Shown here in pieces: positions 33,524 through 41,854 of a stretch of DNA of 42,630 nucleotides. Under the pieces are notes generated by a model, which saw nothing but the letters and a program-made list of their open reading frames with translations, made no database searches and was not told the origin of the DNA. The position numbers and the translations under genes were made by a program. Source of the stretch: Gammaproteobacteria bacterium (GTDB taxonomy: Bacteria > Pseudomonadota > Gammaproteobacteria > Chromatiales > Chromatiaceae); NCBI GenBank assembly GCA_020445415.1, contig JAGRGP010000137.1, forward strand, positions 1 to 42,630, written 5' to 3'. Position 1 is the first letter of the stretch, and the number at the start of each line of letters is the position of its first letter.

Positions 33524-34653
33524 CGCCGCGCCTCGCCCCGCGCCAACCGATAGAACAACGCCAAGGCATCCCGGGCTTCCTGGTCATCGGCGTCTCGAGC
33601 CGCCTCGACCAATTCCACCCAAGCGCTTCCGGCATAACCGGACAGGGCCACCGCGTCCAGATCTCGCGCATCCGGAACCACCGCCAGGCCGCCGTCTCGC
33701 TGTTGGGCCAGGCTGGCGAACTGTTCACGGTAACCCTCCAACAGCGCCTGCAACGCTGACCAATCTGCCAGGTTTAGGCTCCCCTCGAAACCCAGCCTGA
33801 CAATACAACGCGCCTTGTCCGGCAATAGCGAGAGCCATGCCCCCAAGGCGTCCACATCCTCCGGCCCGTTGGCGAAGCGCTGTTCGGAGACGAACCGCCA
33901 CCGCCCCACCGGCAGTTCGGTTACCCGGGGCATCTGTGAGCGGGCAAGCTCCACCAGCAGGGCGAACCCGGAACGGTTTTCAGTGAAATCCGTGGGCTCG
34001 GGCGCCCCGCTATACCAAATCGATCCGCTGTCACCTACCCGGGTAACGGAGTGGCGGTCACCCAAAGCCAGGTAGTGCCAGTGTCCTTCCCGAATAGCAG
34101 CCTCAGCGGCATCCAAGGCAATGGTATCGGGACGCAGTTCCGGGGACAGGCTATCGATCTGCCCGTGAGCCACCGCGATACGCAAACGCCCACCGGGTGG
34201 AGGCAGACGGTCTCGGAGTGCCGCCACCAGATCTTCCGAGGGTTGCTTCGAATACCAGGGCGCGCCGACGATCTCCACATCCGGCATTCCTTTTAAGGTC
34301 CTGGGCTCCTCATCATCCAGCAGAATGACATTCTCGGGAGGATCTCGAAACGCGGCGGAACGGAACAAGGAGGCAGCATCCAAAGGGTCATGATTGCCGG
34401 GCAGCAACACCACCGGCACACGGGTTTCGGCAATCGCCTCCAAAGTACGCGCTACCGTTTGCCCGGACAGCTTATTGTCTTCGAACACATCTCCCGCCAC
34501 CAAGATAAAGTCAGCCCGGTGCTCCCGGGCAAGGCGTCCCAAGGTGCGAACGGCGTCGATCCTGTCCTGGGTGAAGCGGGCTTGCGCCTCGCCCGCCAGG
34601 AAGTGTCGGGTCATGCCTAGCTGCCAGTCAGAGCTGTGTATAAAGCGAACCAC
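33520..34653 (-). CDS. SbcD/Mre11-like metallophosphoesterase
   Basis: The 377-residue protein has calcineurin-like nuclease motifs in order: FIHSSDWQLG (D9), VAGDVFEDN (GDVFE 54-58), LLPGNHDP (GNHD 86-89), VAHGQ (H163) and ALGDRHS (196-202). The first motif has Gln11 where SbcD/Mre11 often has His; a Q at this place also occurs in related bacterial families. The C-terminal ~130 residues cap the domain and probably bind the SbcC-like partner. The start is a GTG at 34653 with GAGAGGAT upstream. It is coupled to the ATPase gene by an ATGA overlap and diverges from the EamA gene. DNA repair or end resection is the likely role. Confidence 0.87.
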   Translation of the reverse strand: MVRFIHSSDWQLGMTRHFLAGEAQARFTQDRIDAVRTLGRLAREHRADFILVAGDVFEDNKLSGQTVARTLEAIAETRVPVVLLPGNHDPLDAASLFRSAAFRDPPENVILLDDEEPRTLKGMPDVEIVGAPWYSKQPSEDLVAALRDRLPPPGGRLRIAVAHGQIDSLSPELRPDTIALDAAEAAIREGHWHYLALGDRHSVTRVGDSGSIWYSGAPEPTDFTENRSGFALLVELARSQMPRVTELPVGRWRFVSEQRFANGPEDVDALGAWLSLLPDKARCIVRLGFEGSLNLADWSALQALLEGYREQFASLAQQRDGGLAVVPDARDLDAVALSGYAGSAWVELVEAARDADDQEARDALALFYRLARGEARR

Positions 34654-34686
34654 CGGATCCTCTCTTGTTGGTTACAACCAGGTCAC

Positions 34687-34721
34687 AGTATATCCGGGCA
34701 CGGGACTCGTTTGGCGAGTCC
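34687..34721. promoter_or_regulatory. Candidate minus-strand promoter with overlapping inverted repeat
   Basis: On the minus strand TATACT (34687-34692) resembles a -10 box, 33 bases before the GTG of the SbcD-like gene. A perfect 7-bp inverted repeat, GGACTCG-TTTGG-CGAGTCC (34703-34721), covers the place of the -35 box, which itself is not consensus. This layout fits an operator controlling the nuclease pair. Confidence 0.4.
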
Positions 34722-34823
34722 TGGGCTCGGCGGTGGCTGATAGGCATCCCCTTGTGCTTCCGCCAACTAACCCTGACAATGCCTGCTTTCTGATGTGTGC
34801 CCGTTGCATGCCACAGACTCATC

Positions 34824-35753
34824 ATGTCGCGTTTGCAAGCCAATTTCCTCCTCTTACTTGCCGCCGCCATCTGGGGGACCACATTCGTCGTACAGCAGGT
34901 AGGGCTTGGCAATCTGGGGCCGCTGTCCTTTACCGCCGCCCGTTTCCTGCTCGGTGCGTTGCTGGTATTCCCCTTAGCACTACGTCAGTACCGCCGGGTA
35001 ACCCGTGAAGTCCGCCCCTTGGAAACTGGGGATCTTGTTTGGCTGCTGGTTACCGGTGCGACGCTCTTCACCGCCGCCGCATTGCAACAGATTGGCATCC
35101 TCGGCACCACGGTGACCCACTCAGGATTACTCACCGCGCTTTACGTGCCATTGGTCCCACTCCTTGCCTTGATGGTATTGCGGCGGCGGATTCAGCGGGC
35201 TATCTGGCCCGCCTCCCTAGCCTGCCTGTTCGGCACCTATCTCCTTAACGGAGCACAACCATGGGGCTGGCGAAGCGGTGATCTGTGGGTTCTTGGCAGC
35301 ACTCTGTTCTGGGCGATTCACGTGCTGCTCATCGAGTATGTAACCCGACGTATCCAGGCCCCGATGGTTGTCGCCGGAGTCCAGTTTCTGGTCTGCGGAT
35401 CGCTAGGGCTGGTGACGGGCTTTCTGACCGAGAGCCCCGCCAGTGCCGATTTTTTAGACGCAATGTCGGCCATTCTGTACGCGGGTTTACTCTCAGTGGG
35501 TCTGGGGTTCTCCCTCCAAGTGGTGGGACAACAGTATACCAGGGCGCCAGATGCCGCCATCCTACTGAGTTCAGAAACCTTGTTTGCCGCACTGTCCGGG
35601 TTCGTATTCCTTGGAGAAACTCTGGCGATTCCAGAACTTGGCGGTGCCATTCTCATCCTGGCGGGAATTCTCACCGTGCAGCTGCTTTCATCGTCGGAAC
35701 TAAGCGGCGCGCGGGAATCTCCTCAGGCAACGGCTGAATCTCCCCCCGCCTAG
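34824..35753 (+). CDS. EamA/DMT-family transporter
   Basis: The 309-residue protein has about ten membrane helices and two EamA repeats. The first begins NFLLLLAAAIWGTTFVVQQVGLGNLGPLSFTAARFLLGALLVFPL and contains the usual helix-2 FTAARF motif; the second begins DLWVLGSTLFWAIHVLLIEYVTRR. SETLFAALSGFVFLGETL near the end is a standard motif of drug/metabolite exporters. The frame starts at a GTG at 34797, but the ATG at 34824 directly precedes the first helix, so I use it. The substrate cannot be read from the sequence. The gene diverges from the SbcD-like gene and converges on sixA. Confidence 0.88.
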   Translation: MSRLQANFLLLLAAAIWGTTFVVQQVGLGNLGPLSFTAARFLLGALLVFPLALRQYRRVTREVRPLETGDLVWLLVTGATLFTAAALQQIGILGTTVTHSGLLTALYVPLVPLLALMVLRRRIQRAIWPASLACLFGTYLLNGAQPWGWRSGDLWVLGSTLFWAIHVLLIEYVTRRIQAPMVVAGVQFLVCGSLGLVTGFLTESPASADFLDAMSAILYAGLLSVGLGFSLQVVGQQYTRAPDAAILLSSETLFAALSGFVFLGETLAIPELGGAILILAGILTVQLLSSSELSGARESPQATAESPPA

Positions 35754-35795
35754 CCCTCGTCAGGGCTGCTCGTAAGCGGCGGGATGGAACCGCCG
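35752..35795. terminator. Two stem-loops between convergent genes
   Basis: AGCCCT-CGTC-AGGGCT (35752-35767) and CGGCGG-GATGGAA-CCGCCG (35777-35795) are two perfect 6-bp stems just after the EamA stop and before the sixA stop. They lack T-runs, so any terminator activity is uncertain. Confidence 0.35.
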
Positions 35796-35846
35796 ACCGC
35801 GCTCGCGCCTCCCGGAAATCCCGATTGATTCTGCTCTACTCCGGGC

Positions 35847-36359
35847 TCAGGCTATGTCCTTGGGGCGGGTGACCGATACCCCCTGGGCTACTCCGTCCCG
35901 GAGTTCCAGCCACTCACAAGGCAACTCGATCCGCGCCACTGCCGCGGTGGGCATCAGCTTGCCGTCAGGGGGCATGAGCGTCCGCTCGCCCCAGAGGTAG
36001 CTCACCAGCTCTTCCAGACCGGGGTTATGCCCAACCAACATCACCCGCCCCTCCTTTGCCGGAACCTCAGCCAACACCTGCAATAGATCGGTGACATCCG
36101 CGCCGTAGATTCGCCGATCCCAGTGGATGCGTTTCTTTTTCACCCCCAGGGCCTCGCACACCGCGGTCGCGGTTTGCGCGGCCCGCATGGCGGGAGAACT
36201 GATCACGCGGCTGGGGATCAACTCCTGGGCCTTTAGCCACTCGCCCATGCGTGGCGCATCCTGTTCACCTCTGGGGCTCAGAGGCCGATCGAAGTCCGTG
36301 GGAGCATCACTGTCCCAAGAGGATTTCCCATGACGCACGATCAGTAGCAATTTGGACAT
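35847..36359 (-). CDS. sixA: Phosphohistidine phosphatase SixA
   Basis: The 170-residue protein is a histidine phosphatase of the SixA branch. It starts SKLLLIVRHGKSSWDS (RHG with the catalytic His10), has SSPAMRAAQTA in the middle and VGHNPGLEELVSYLWG (His111) as the second catalytic histidine region. SixA removes phosphate from histidine in phosphorelay or PTS-related proteins. The frame opens at a GTG at 36368, but GAGGTG six bases before the ATG at 36359 fixes the start there. The length is close to that of E. coli SixA (161). It converges with the EamA gene. Confidence 0.9.
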   Translation of the reverse strand: MSKLLLIVRHGKSSWDSDAPTDFDRPLSPRGEQDAPRMGEWLKAQELIPSRVISSPAMRAAQTATAVCEALGVKKKRIHWDRRIYGADVTDLLQVLAEVPAKEGRVMLVGHNPGLEELVSYLWGERTLMPPDGKLMPTAAVARIELPCEWLELRDGVAQGVSVTRPKDIA

Positions 36360-36571
36360 AGAGGTCACCTCATGCGTTGTAATTGTCAGTCAGGAATAGA
36401 GTTCATTCGGGCCCGGGGGAGGACCGCGCAGCAACCAGCCCTGTAGGAATAATAAGGGAATCGCGTAAAAAAATCGCAGCGTCAATGGAAAATTTTTTAC
36501 TCGGACATCGATATCTCTGATTCCGGAGGGGCGACAATACAGCGGTGCATGATGTTCAGCTTCGTACCGAG

Positions 36572-37966
36572 TCACATTGCCGGAAAAGCCGGCTCCGACC
36601 CATCCCGCAGAAGATCCCGGATAATCACCAACCCAAACCGCAGTTGATCACGACTGGTTGCCGCACCAAGTGAAATTCTCACCGCATGCGGGGGCACACT
36701 CTGCCGTCCGATGGTAAACGTGGCAGCCCCCATGATCAGCACGCCCCGTCTTTCCGCGGCACCCACAAACTCGTCTCCCCTCCAGGTATCGGGAAGGATG
36801 AGCCACAAATGCAAACCGCCAGGATGGCCTCGTAGTTGATAACCGGTGAGAATCTCTCGGGCAATATCGAGCCGCGCTGCCAGTTCCTCCCGCTGACTTT
36901 CCAACAGTTGGTTTGCGGCACCGCTTCGGATCCACTCGCATACCAGAGCCACCATCAACGGGCTGGCCATCCAGCAGGTAGCACGCACCGCCGCCCCGAT
37001 ACGCGCGCGTATTGACCGCGGCGCCACCAGGTAACCGACGCGCAATCCCCCCGCCAAAGTCTTTGAAAAAGAGCCAATGTGCACAACCCGTTCTGGCGCC
37101 ATCGCCGCCAGCGGAGCCGGGCCGTCGGTCCACAACCCAGCGCTGACATCATCCTCGATGATCGTGACGCCATATTGTTCGCAAATATCCAGCACGGCTT
37201 GGCGCCGTTCCGGGGACATTGTCGCGGTGGTGGGATTCTGCAGGGTGGGCGTGCAGAACAACACCCGGGGCCCATGCTGCCGACAGGCGGCTTCCAACGC
37301 CTCGGGCAAGATGCCCTGCTCATCCATTACCAAGGCGCGTACCGATAATTCCAATTGATGGGCAACCGCGGTAAATCCCGGGTAAGTTAGCGCCTCGCAC
37401 AACACCGTGTCACCCGCCCGGGTCAGCGTCATCAATGCCACCAGAATGGCGTGCTGGCCACCATTGCTAATCACCAACTGATCAGGCCCGGGTCGCCATG
37501 GACCACGAGCGACCCATTGACTGATTACTTCCCGATGTGCCTCTATTCCCACGTCAGGCTGATAATCAAGAAGTCGGTTGAGATCCTTCGGAAAGGCGGT
37601 CAATGCGGCCATGGCATCGCTCAGCATATCCGCCCGATTCCGGTTGAGAGGGCGGTTGATATTGAGTTCGATCAGGCCTTTGGCCGTAGCCTCCAGGAAC
37701 TGCCATTGGCCAGCGCTTGGTTCTCTTCCCCGAACAAAGGTCCCTCGCCCCACAACACCATATACCCAGCCCTTTCGTTCTGCCTCTCCGTAGGCACGGG
37801 TAACGGTTCCGGTAGTAACCTCCAACGCCTCGGCCAACGACCGATGGGTGGGAAGGCGCTGATCGGCCTGTAACTCTCCAGATTGAATAGCCGCCCCAAT
37901 TGCCTCGGCAATCTCCCGGTACCGTGGGCCGGTAACACCCTTAAGCCGAGGAACCCAAATTGTCAT
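36572..37966 (-). CDS. MocR-family PLP-dependent transcriptional regulator
   Basis: The 464-residue protein is a GntR-type winged helix fused to a type I aminotransferase. Residues 10-80 hold the DNA-binding part (YREIAEAIGAAIQSGELQADQRLPTHRSLAE, VTTGTVTRAYGEAERKG). The rest has ISNGGQHAILVAL, FCTPTLQNPTT, EDDVSAGLW and the PLP-lysine motif SFSKTLAGGLRVGY (Lys302). MocR regulators sense amino acids or vitamin B6 through PLP. The gene diverges from a LysE/RhtB exporter across 124 bases, so it most likely regulates that exporter in response to an amino compound. The effector is unknown. Confidence 0.92.
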   Translation of the reverse strand: MTIWVPRLKGVTGPRYREIAEAIGAAIQSGELQADQRLPTHRSLAEALEVTTGTVTRAYGEAERKGWVYGVVGRGTFVRGREPSAGQWQFLEATAKGLIELNINRPLNRNRADMLSDAMAALTAFPKDLNRLLDYQPDVGIEAHREVISQWVARGPWRPGPDQLVISNGGQHAILVALMTLTRAGDTVLCEALTYPGFTAVAHQLELSVRALVMDEQGILPEALEAACRQHGPRVLFCTPTLQNPTTATMSPERRQAVLDICEQYGVTIIEDDVSAGLWTDGPAPLAAMAPERVVHIGSFSKTLAGGLRVGYLVAPRSIRARIGAAVRATCWMASPLMVALVCEWIRSGAANQLLESQREELAARLDIAREILTGYQLRGHPGGLHLWLILPDTWRGDEFVGAAERRGVLIMGAATFTIGRQSVPPHAVRISLGAATSRDQLRFGLVIIRDLLRDGSEPAFPAM

Positions 37967-38090
37967 CGATACAATATTTCCCTTGACCTTATATTCTGTC
38001 TGAATAATATGGTGACATTATGAATACAATCTTAAAAAGATTCGTAATTGTACCGGTACATTCTACCCCTACAACCCAGGTAGGTCAATC
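37967..38090. promoter_or_regulatory. Divergent control region between the MocR regulator and LysE exporter
   Basis: A good plus-strand sigma-70 promoter is seen: TTGACC (37983-37988), 16-base spacer, TAATAT (38005-38010), about 80 bases before the exporter ATG. Two direct repeats of ATACAAT-x-TT flank it (37969-37978 and 38024-38033; 55 bases start to start). A perfect 12-base palindrome TGTACCGGTACA lies at 38049-38060 in the leader. MocR proteins such as GabR and PdxR bind direct repeats, so the two ATACAAT copies are likely operator halves. Confidence 0.65.
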
Positions 38091-38699
38091 ATGATCCCCG
38101 ATTGGAACAACCATCTATTCCCCCTCATCCTGTTCGCCTTTACCATGGCAGGCACCCCAGGCCCCAACAACCTGATGCTGACGGCGTCTGGCGCCAACTT
38201 CGGATTTCGGCGAACCATACCCCACATACTGGGGATCATCCTGGGCATGGCGGCCATGCTGCTGGCACTGGCCGCTGGTTTGGGCGTTCTGTTCCAACAA
38301 TGGCCGGCCATCCATCAAGGGTTGAAGGTTGCCGGCGCGTTCTTTCTTTTTTATCTGGCGTGGCGCATCGCCACCACGCGCACCGGGCAAAGCACTGCGG
38401 TTGAAACAGGTCGCCCGCTGAGCATGATTGAAGGGGCTTTGTTCCAATTTGTTAACCCCAAGGCCTGGGTGATCAATCTCTCGGCACTCGCGACCTTTTC
38501 CGTTACCGGAGCGGAGTACTGGAGTTCGACACTTTGGATTGTCCTGATATTTTCCTTGGTTATGCTCAACACCCTCCCCTTCTGGACCAGCTTCGGAGTG
38601 GTGCTCGGCCGACTACTCTCCTCGCCGCGGTCGTTGGCAAGATTCAATCTCGCGATGGGCATCTTGACCGCTGCGTCCGTAGTATTGATTTTGCGTTGA
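38091..38699 (+). CDS. LysE/RhtB-family amino-acid exporter
   Basis: This 202-residue membrane protein has about six helices and the LysE/RhtB signature near the N-terminus, TMAGTPGPNNLMLTASGANFGFRRTIPHILGI, followed by FFLFYLAWRIA and FQFVNPKAWVINLSAL, both family motifs. AGGTAGGT precedes the ATG at a proper distance. Members export lysine, homoserine, threonine, cysteine or similar compounds; the substrate is unknown here. Its divergent MocR neighbour suggests induction by an amino compound. Confidence 0.9.
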   Translation: MIPDWNNHLFPLILFAFTMAGTPGPNNLMLTASGANFGFRRTIPHILGIILGMAAMLLALAAGLGVLFQQWPAIHQGLKVAGAFFLFYLAWRIATTRTGQSTAVETGRPLSMIEGALFQFVNPKAWVINLSALATFSVTGAEYWSSTLWIVLIFSLVMLNTLPFWTSFGVVLGRLLSSPRSLARFNLAMGILTAASVVLILR

Positions 38700-38786
38700 T
38701 ATCTCCAACAGTGGGGCGACCGCTCACCTGCTGCGCTCCCTGACCTCCCAGGGAATGATAACCGGGATGTGGCCGTCTCATTTCGC

Positions 38787-38814
38787 TTGAAGTATCCGCT
38801 TTTGGTATTATAGT
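38787..38814 (+). promoter_or_regulatory. Candidate promoter for the YqhA-family gene
   Basis: TTGAAG (38787-38792), 16-base spacer, and TATAGT (38809-38814) lie about 50 bases before the ATG at 38861. Both boxes are close to the sigma-70 consensus. Confidence 0.5.
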
Positions 38815-38860
38815 GGGCCGATTCGGACCGCTATCCGACCACCCGCGAAAATACGTCTCC

Positions 38861-39352
38861 ATGGAAGCGATTATCGAAAAATTTTTCTACGCCAGCCGTT
38901 GGTTGCTGGCACCAATCTACCTGGGATTAAGCCTGGCGCTGCTGGCTCTCGGCGTGAAGTTTTTCCAGGAACTGCTCCACCTGGGACCTCAGATTTTCGA
39001 AATGACGGAATCGGAGCTGGTTCTTGTGGTATTGGGGCTGATCGATATCTCGCTGGTGGGTGGGTTGATCGTGATGGTGATGTTCAGCGGTTACGAGAAC
39101 TTCGTCTCACGCATCGATCTGCACGATGATACGGATAAGCTGGGCTGGTTGGGAAAGCTCGATGCAGGATCACTAAAGGCCAAAGTCGCGGCATCCATTG
39201 TAGCCATCTCGTCTATCCATCTTTTGCGCATTTTTCTGAATGCCGAACAGATCGCCGACAATAAACTGATGTGGTATGTCATTATTCACCTGACCTTCGT
39301 ATTGTCGGCCATCGGGATGGTGGTGCTGGACCGCTGGACCGAAAAACACTAA
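38861..39352 (+). CDS. YqhA/UPF0114-family membrane protein
   Basis: The 163-residue protein begins [30 protein letters not shown], which is the standard YqhA start, and has [35 protein letters not shown], the most conserved family block. Four membrane helices are visible. The frame opens at 38813, but those first 16 residues are not family-like and the promoter boxes lie there, so the ATG at 38861 is chosen. The function of the family is not established. Confidence 0.9.
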   Translation: MEAIIEKFFYASRWLLAPIYLGLSLALLALGVKFFQELLHLGPQIFEMTESELVLVVLGLIDISLVGGLIVMVMFSGYENFVSRIDLHDDTDKLGWLGKLDAGSLKAKVAASIVAISSIHLLRIFLNAEQIADNKLMWYVIIHLTFVLSAIGMVVLDRWTEKH

Positions 39353-39416
39353 CCGTCCCTTGAAGATAGGCAATCACCGGCATCAAACCAAAGGCTGTGC
39401 CGGCAACAAGCCACTT

Positions 39417-40376
39417 TCAGATCCATCGCCGGTGGCGAAACCATGTCAGTAACCCGCCAACGGTTACCATCATCATTCCCGTAACCGCCCAGGGCCCCCA
39501 TTCCGACCGCAGTAAAGGCAAATGAACAAAGTTCATACCAAACACACCAGCCAGCAAATTCAATGGTAAAAATAGTACCGAGACTATGGTTAGAATCCGT
39601 AATATCTCGTTGGTGCGCCGTGAATTGATAGAAAAATAGATCTGTACCAGGGCATCGATATCCTTCTGCACGTCAATGGCATGATCATATACCCGGCGCA
39701 GGTGTTCCTGCAGATCGTTGAATCGGACGGCCAGCGATCCATCGATGGCAAGCGCAGTCTGCTCACGCCACGCGTATATCACGTCTAGCTGACTTTCAGT
39801 GGCTACCGCCAGACGCCGTAATTGCCCATGCAAGCGCAATAATGCCCGCCAATCGTCAAACGGGAGCTGACGATCCAACAGATGCTCCTGCCAACCGGTA
39901 AGCAATTCCGACGTGGTATCGCGGCGCAACAACAACATGTCCGTGACCTGATCCAGCAGTTGTTGCAGCAGCATAGCGGTGCTTACAGGGACGTGGCGCG
40001 GTGACCCCAAAAACCGTTGATGCAGCTTAACAAACACGGGATCGTTCTGAGCACGCACACTGACGACGGCATTGCCGGAGACAATGAAGGAAATCGGTGA
40101 AGTAGTTGGATAGTCCGGCGGACTATCGGGATCCATCGTCCGCACGATGAGCAGATCATAGTCATCGGTACTATCAAAATAGGGAGGGTGGGTCTCGTTA
40201 AGGGTATCCTGTATGTGTCGGTCGTGGAGACGCACGCCTAGCCAACGTTCAGCCTGGTCGTGCCAATTCTCCTCGGAGCGTTCCACATCCAACCAGTAAA
40301 ACCCACCCGCCACAGCGTCATGCTCTGCATCAGCCAGCTCGGGGGCATGCCCCGGTGTAAAGTAAAGAACCCGCAT
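39417..40376 (-). CDS. CorA-family divalent metal transporter
   Basis: The 319-residue protein has a cytoplasmic N-terminal alpha/beta domain and a long helical stalk. Two C-terminal membrane helices carry the selectivity motif GMN (280-282, in GVFGMNFVHLPLL) and the basic tail FRHRRWI. The stalk end SINSRRTNEILRILTIVSVLFLPLNLLAG is typical of CorA. Members form pentamers that carry Mg2+, Co2+, Ni2+ or Zn2+; the tail resembles the ZntB side of the family, while GMN is the CorA form. The ion is therefore not settled. It converges on the YqhA gene. Confidence 0.88.
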   Translation of the reverse strand: MRVLYFTPGHAPELADAEHDAVAGGFYWLDVERSEENWHDQAERWLGVRLHDRHIQDTLNETHPPYFDSTDDYDLLIVRTMDPDSPPDYPTTSPISFIVSGNAVVSVRAQNDPVFVKLHQRFLGSPRHVPVSTAMLLQQLLDQVTDMLLLRRDTTSELLTGWQEHLLDRQLPFDDWRALLRLHGQLRRLAVATESQLDVIYAWREQTALAIDGSLAVRFNDLQEHLRRVYDHAIDVQKDIDALVQIYFSINSRRTNEILRILTIVSVLFLPLNLLAGVFGMNFVHLPLLRSEWGPWAVTGMMMVTVGGLLTWFRHRRWI

Positions 40377-40520
40377 TAGCGCCCCTTTTCACTATCCGCT
40401 TTTTTTACCACCCCCGGCGGAGCCGGAGCCCGACTGAACGGATCGATGCCAAAACGGCTATCGCACCCAACCCTCTCCATTCGATACAGGCAGGGAGATC
40501 AGCTGCACTACCCGACCCCT

Positions 40521-41159
40521 TCATGATTTGAGCAACGCCATGAACTCTGCCCGGGTACGAGGATCCCTCTCGAAAGTGCCGCGCATGGCGCTGGTCACGG
40601 TGGTGCTATTCTGTTTCTGAACTCCCCGCATCATCATGCACGTGTGGCTGGCCTCCATGACCACCGCTACCCCATGAGGATTCATGGCTCCCATTAGCGC
40701 GTCCGCCACCTGACTGGTCAGCCGCTCTTGAACCTGCAGACGCCTGGCGAAGACATCCACTACCCGGGCCACCTTGCTTAAGCCAAGAACCTGTCCATTG
40801 GGCAGATAGCCGACGTGGGCCCGGCCAAAAAAGGGCAGCATATGGTGTTCACATAACGAGTAAAACTCGATATCCCGGACCAGAACCATCTCCCGGCAAT
40901 CCTCGTTGAACAAGGCACTCTTGACGACCTCATCCGCATCCACCCCGTACCCGCTGGTTAGAAAGTCCATCGCCTTGGCCACCCGCAGTGGTGTACGGAT
41001 CAGACCCTCTCGGTTGGGATCGTCGCCTAGCCGGATCAACATGTGACGAACCAGCGCTTCGAATTCACTGTCGTATACCTCGGACTCGGAATCGGGATCC
41101 AAGCTGTTGGCATAACGACCCATCGCCCCCGGGGCCGGTTTGTCATTCTTGATATTCAT
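40521..41159 (-). CDS. folE: GTP cyclohydrolase I
   Basis: The product (212 residues from the ATG at 41159) is GTP cyclohydrolase I, which makes 7,8-dihydroneopterin triphosphate for folate and related pterins. Zinc ligands are visible as C103 and H106 in [10 protein letters not shown] and C174 in SHTCMMMRG, and [23 protein letters not shown] is the conserved substrate/active-site helix. The frame extends to a TTG at 41213, but the extra 18 residues are not family-like. The N-terminal 30 residues are acidic and variable. No operon partner is evident. I see no riboswitch in the short upstream gap. Confidence 0.93.
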   Translation of the reverse strand: MNIKNDKPAPGAMGRYANSLDPDSESEVYDSEFEALVRHMLIRLGDDPNREGLIRTPLRVAKAMDFLTSGYGVDADEVVKSALFNEDCREMVLVRDIEFYSLCEHHMLPFFGRAHVGYLPNGQVLGLSKVARVVDVFARRLQVQERLTSQVADALMGAMNPHGVAVVMEASHTCMMMRGVQKQNSTTVTSAMRGTFERDPRTRAEFMALLKS

Positions 41160-41326
41160 GGTTAGTAGCCGTTCCAGATTTGGCGGAACCGGTCCGCCGC
41201 CAATAACACCCAATGAATGTGGCGCAACATTTCCATGTTACCCCCGATCATGGCTGGGGACATCCTCCAACGGTCCCCATTCGGCAGATTGGACAACGAA
41301 GGAGGGGCACTATTCTGAAACCCAGG

Positions 41327-41854
41327 TTAGCGTTGTGGATCCGGTTCGATACTGGCCAATGTAGCCCTGCCATTTTCGGCGATCATCACCACCGCCACCG
41401 CGCCCTGACGTAAGTCCCGCTCCAACTGTTGCGCCTTGTTCTTTGGAGCGAACCAGGCCTCGATGCCATAACGTACGCCAAGCTGCGCGCCATCCCCGGC
41501 TACGGAACGTATCGCACGGCCGCGGATGAACAAACCCGAATTCGGTCTCTCAAGGCTGGCTCCGGCGAAACCATAGATATCGTCGTCGGCCTTTTTAAGA
41601 CGCACGTAAATGACTTCGTCATTGCGAATTCCCCGCGCATCATCTAACTCAGCCGCCGGAATCGTGGAGATCCCGTATCTCAAGCGGGCATAATTGCCGC
41701 GGAACAGGCTGCGAGGATCAACCGGCAGGGTCGCCAGTTTGACGGGTTTGCCGCTCCACAGAGGATAAACCGCTGCAAGGTATTCCACTGCCAACACCCC
41801 AATCTGAAAGAGTATTGCCAACCCCAACCCCCCGGCGATCAGGCCCTTGTTCAT
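41327..41854 (-). CDS. GDYXXLXY-type membrane-anchored protein
   Basis: The 175-residue protein has one N-terminal membrane helix (AGGLGLAILFQIGVLAVEYL), then the family core VDPRSLFRGNYARLRYGIS. That core is the GDYXXLXY motif, with Asn in place of the Asp. The C-terminal part contains RYGIEAWFAPKNKAQQLE, the second conserved block. Members are usually encoded next to a DUF4401/DUF2157 membrane protein, and the ATG here overlaps the stop of exactly such a gene (ATGA). The function of the pair is unknown. Confidence 0.88.
   Translation of the reverse strand: MNKGLIAGGLGLAILFQIGVLAVEYLAAVYPLWSGKPVKLATLPVDPRSLFRGNYARLRYGISTIPAAELDDARGIRNDEVIYVRLKKADDDIYGFAGASLERPNSGLFIRGRAIRSVAGDGAQLGVRYGIEAWFAPKNKAQQLERDLRQGAVAVVMIAENGRATLASIEPDPQR

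Noticed and set aside
36390-36575. A 61-codon minus-strand frame starting in a GTGA overlap with the MocR stop, with a hydrophobic stretch
   Set aside because: The coupling is suggestive, but there is no ribosome binding site of its own, no recognised family, and the sequence is short and arginine/proline-rich like a chance frame.
38738-38753. CCCTG-N6-CAGGG stem after the LysE-like gene, considered as a terminator
   Set aside because: There is no T-run after it and the stem is short.
40400-40440. T-run and CCGGC/GCCGG stem downstream of folE, considered as its terminator
   Set aside because: For leftward transcription the run becomes A, not T, so it does not fit an intrinsic terminator; the rightward direction has no gene to end.
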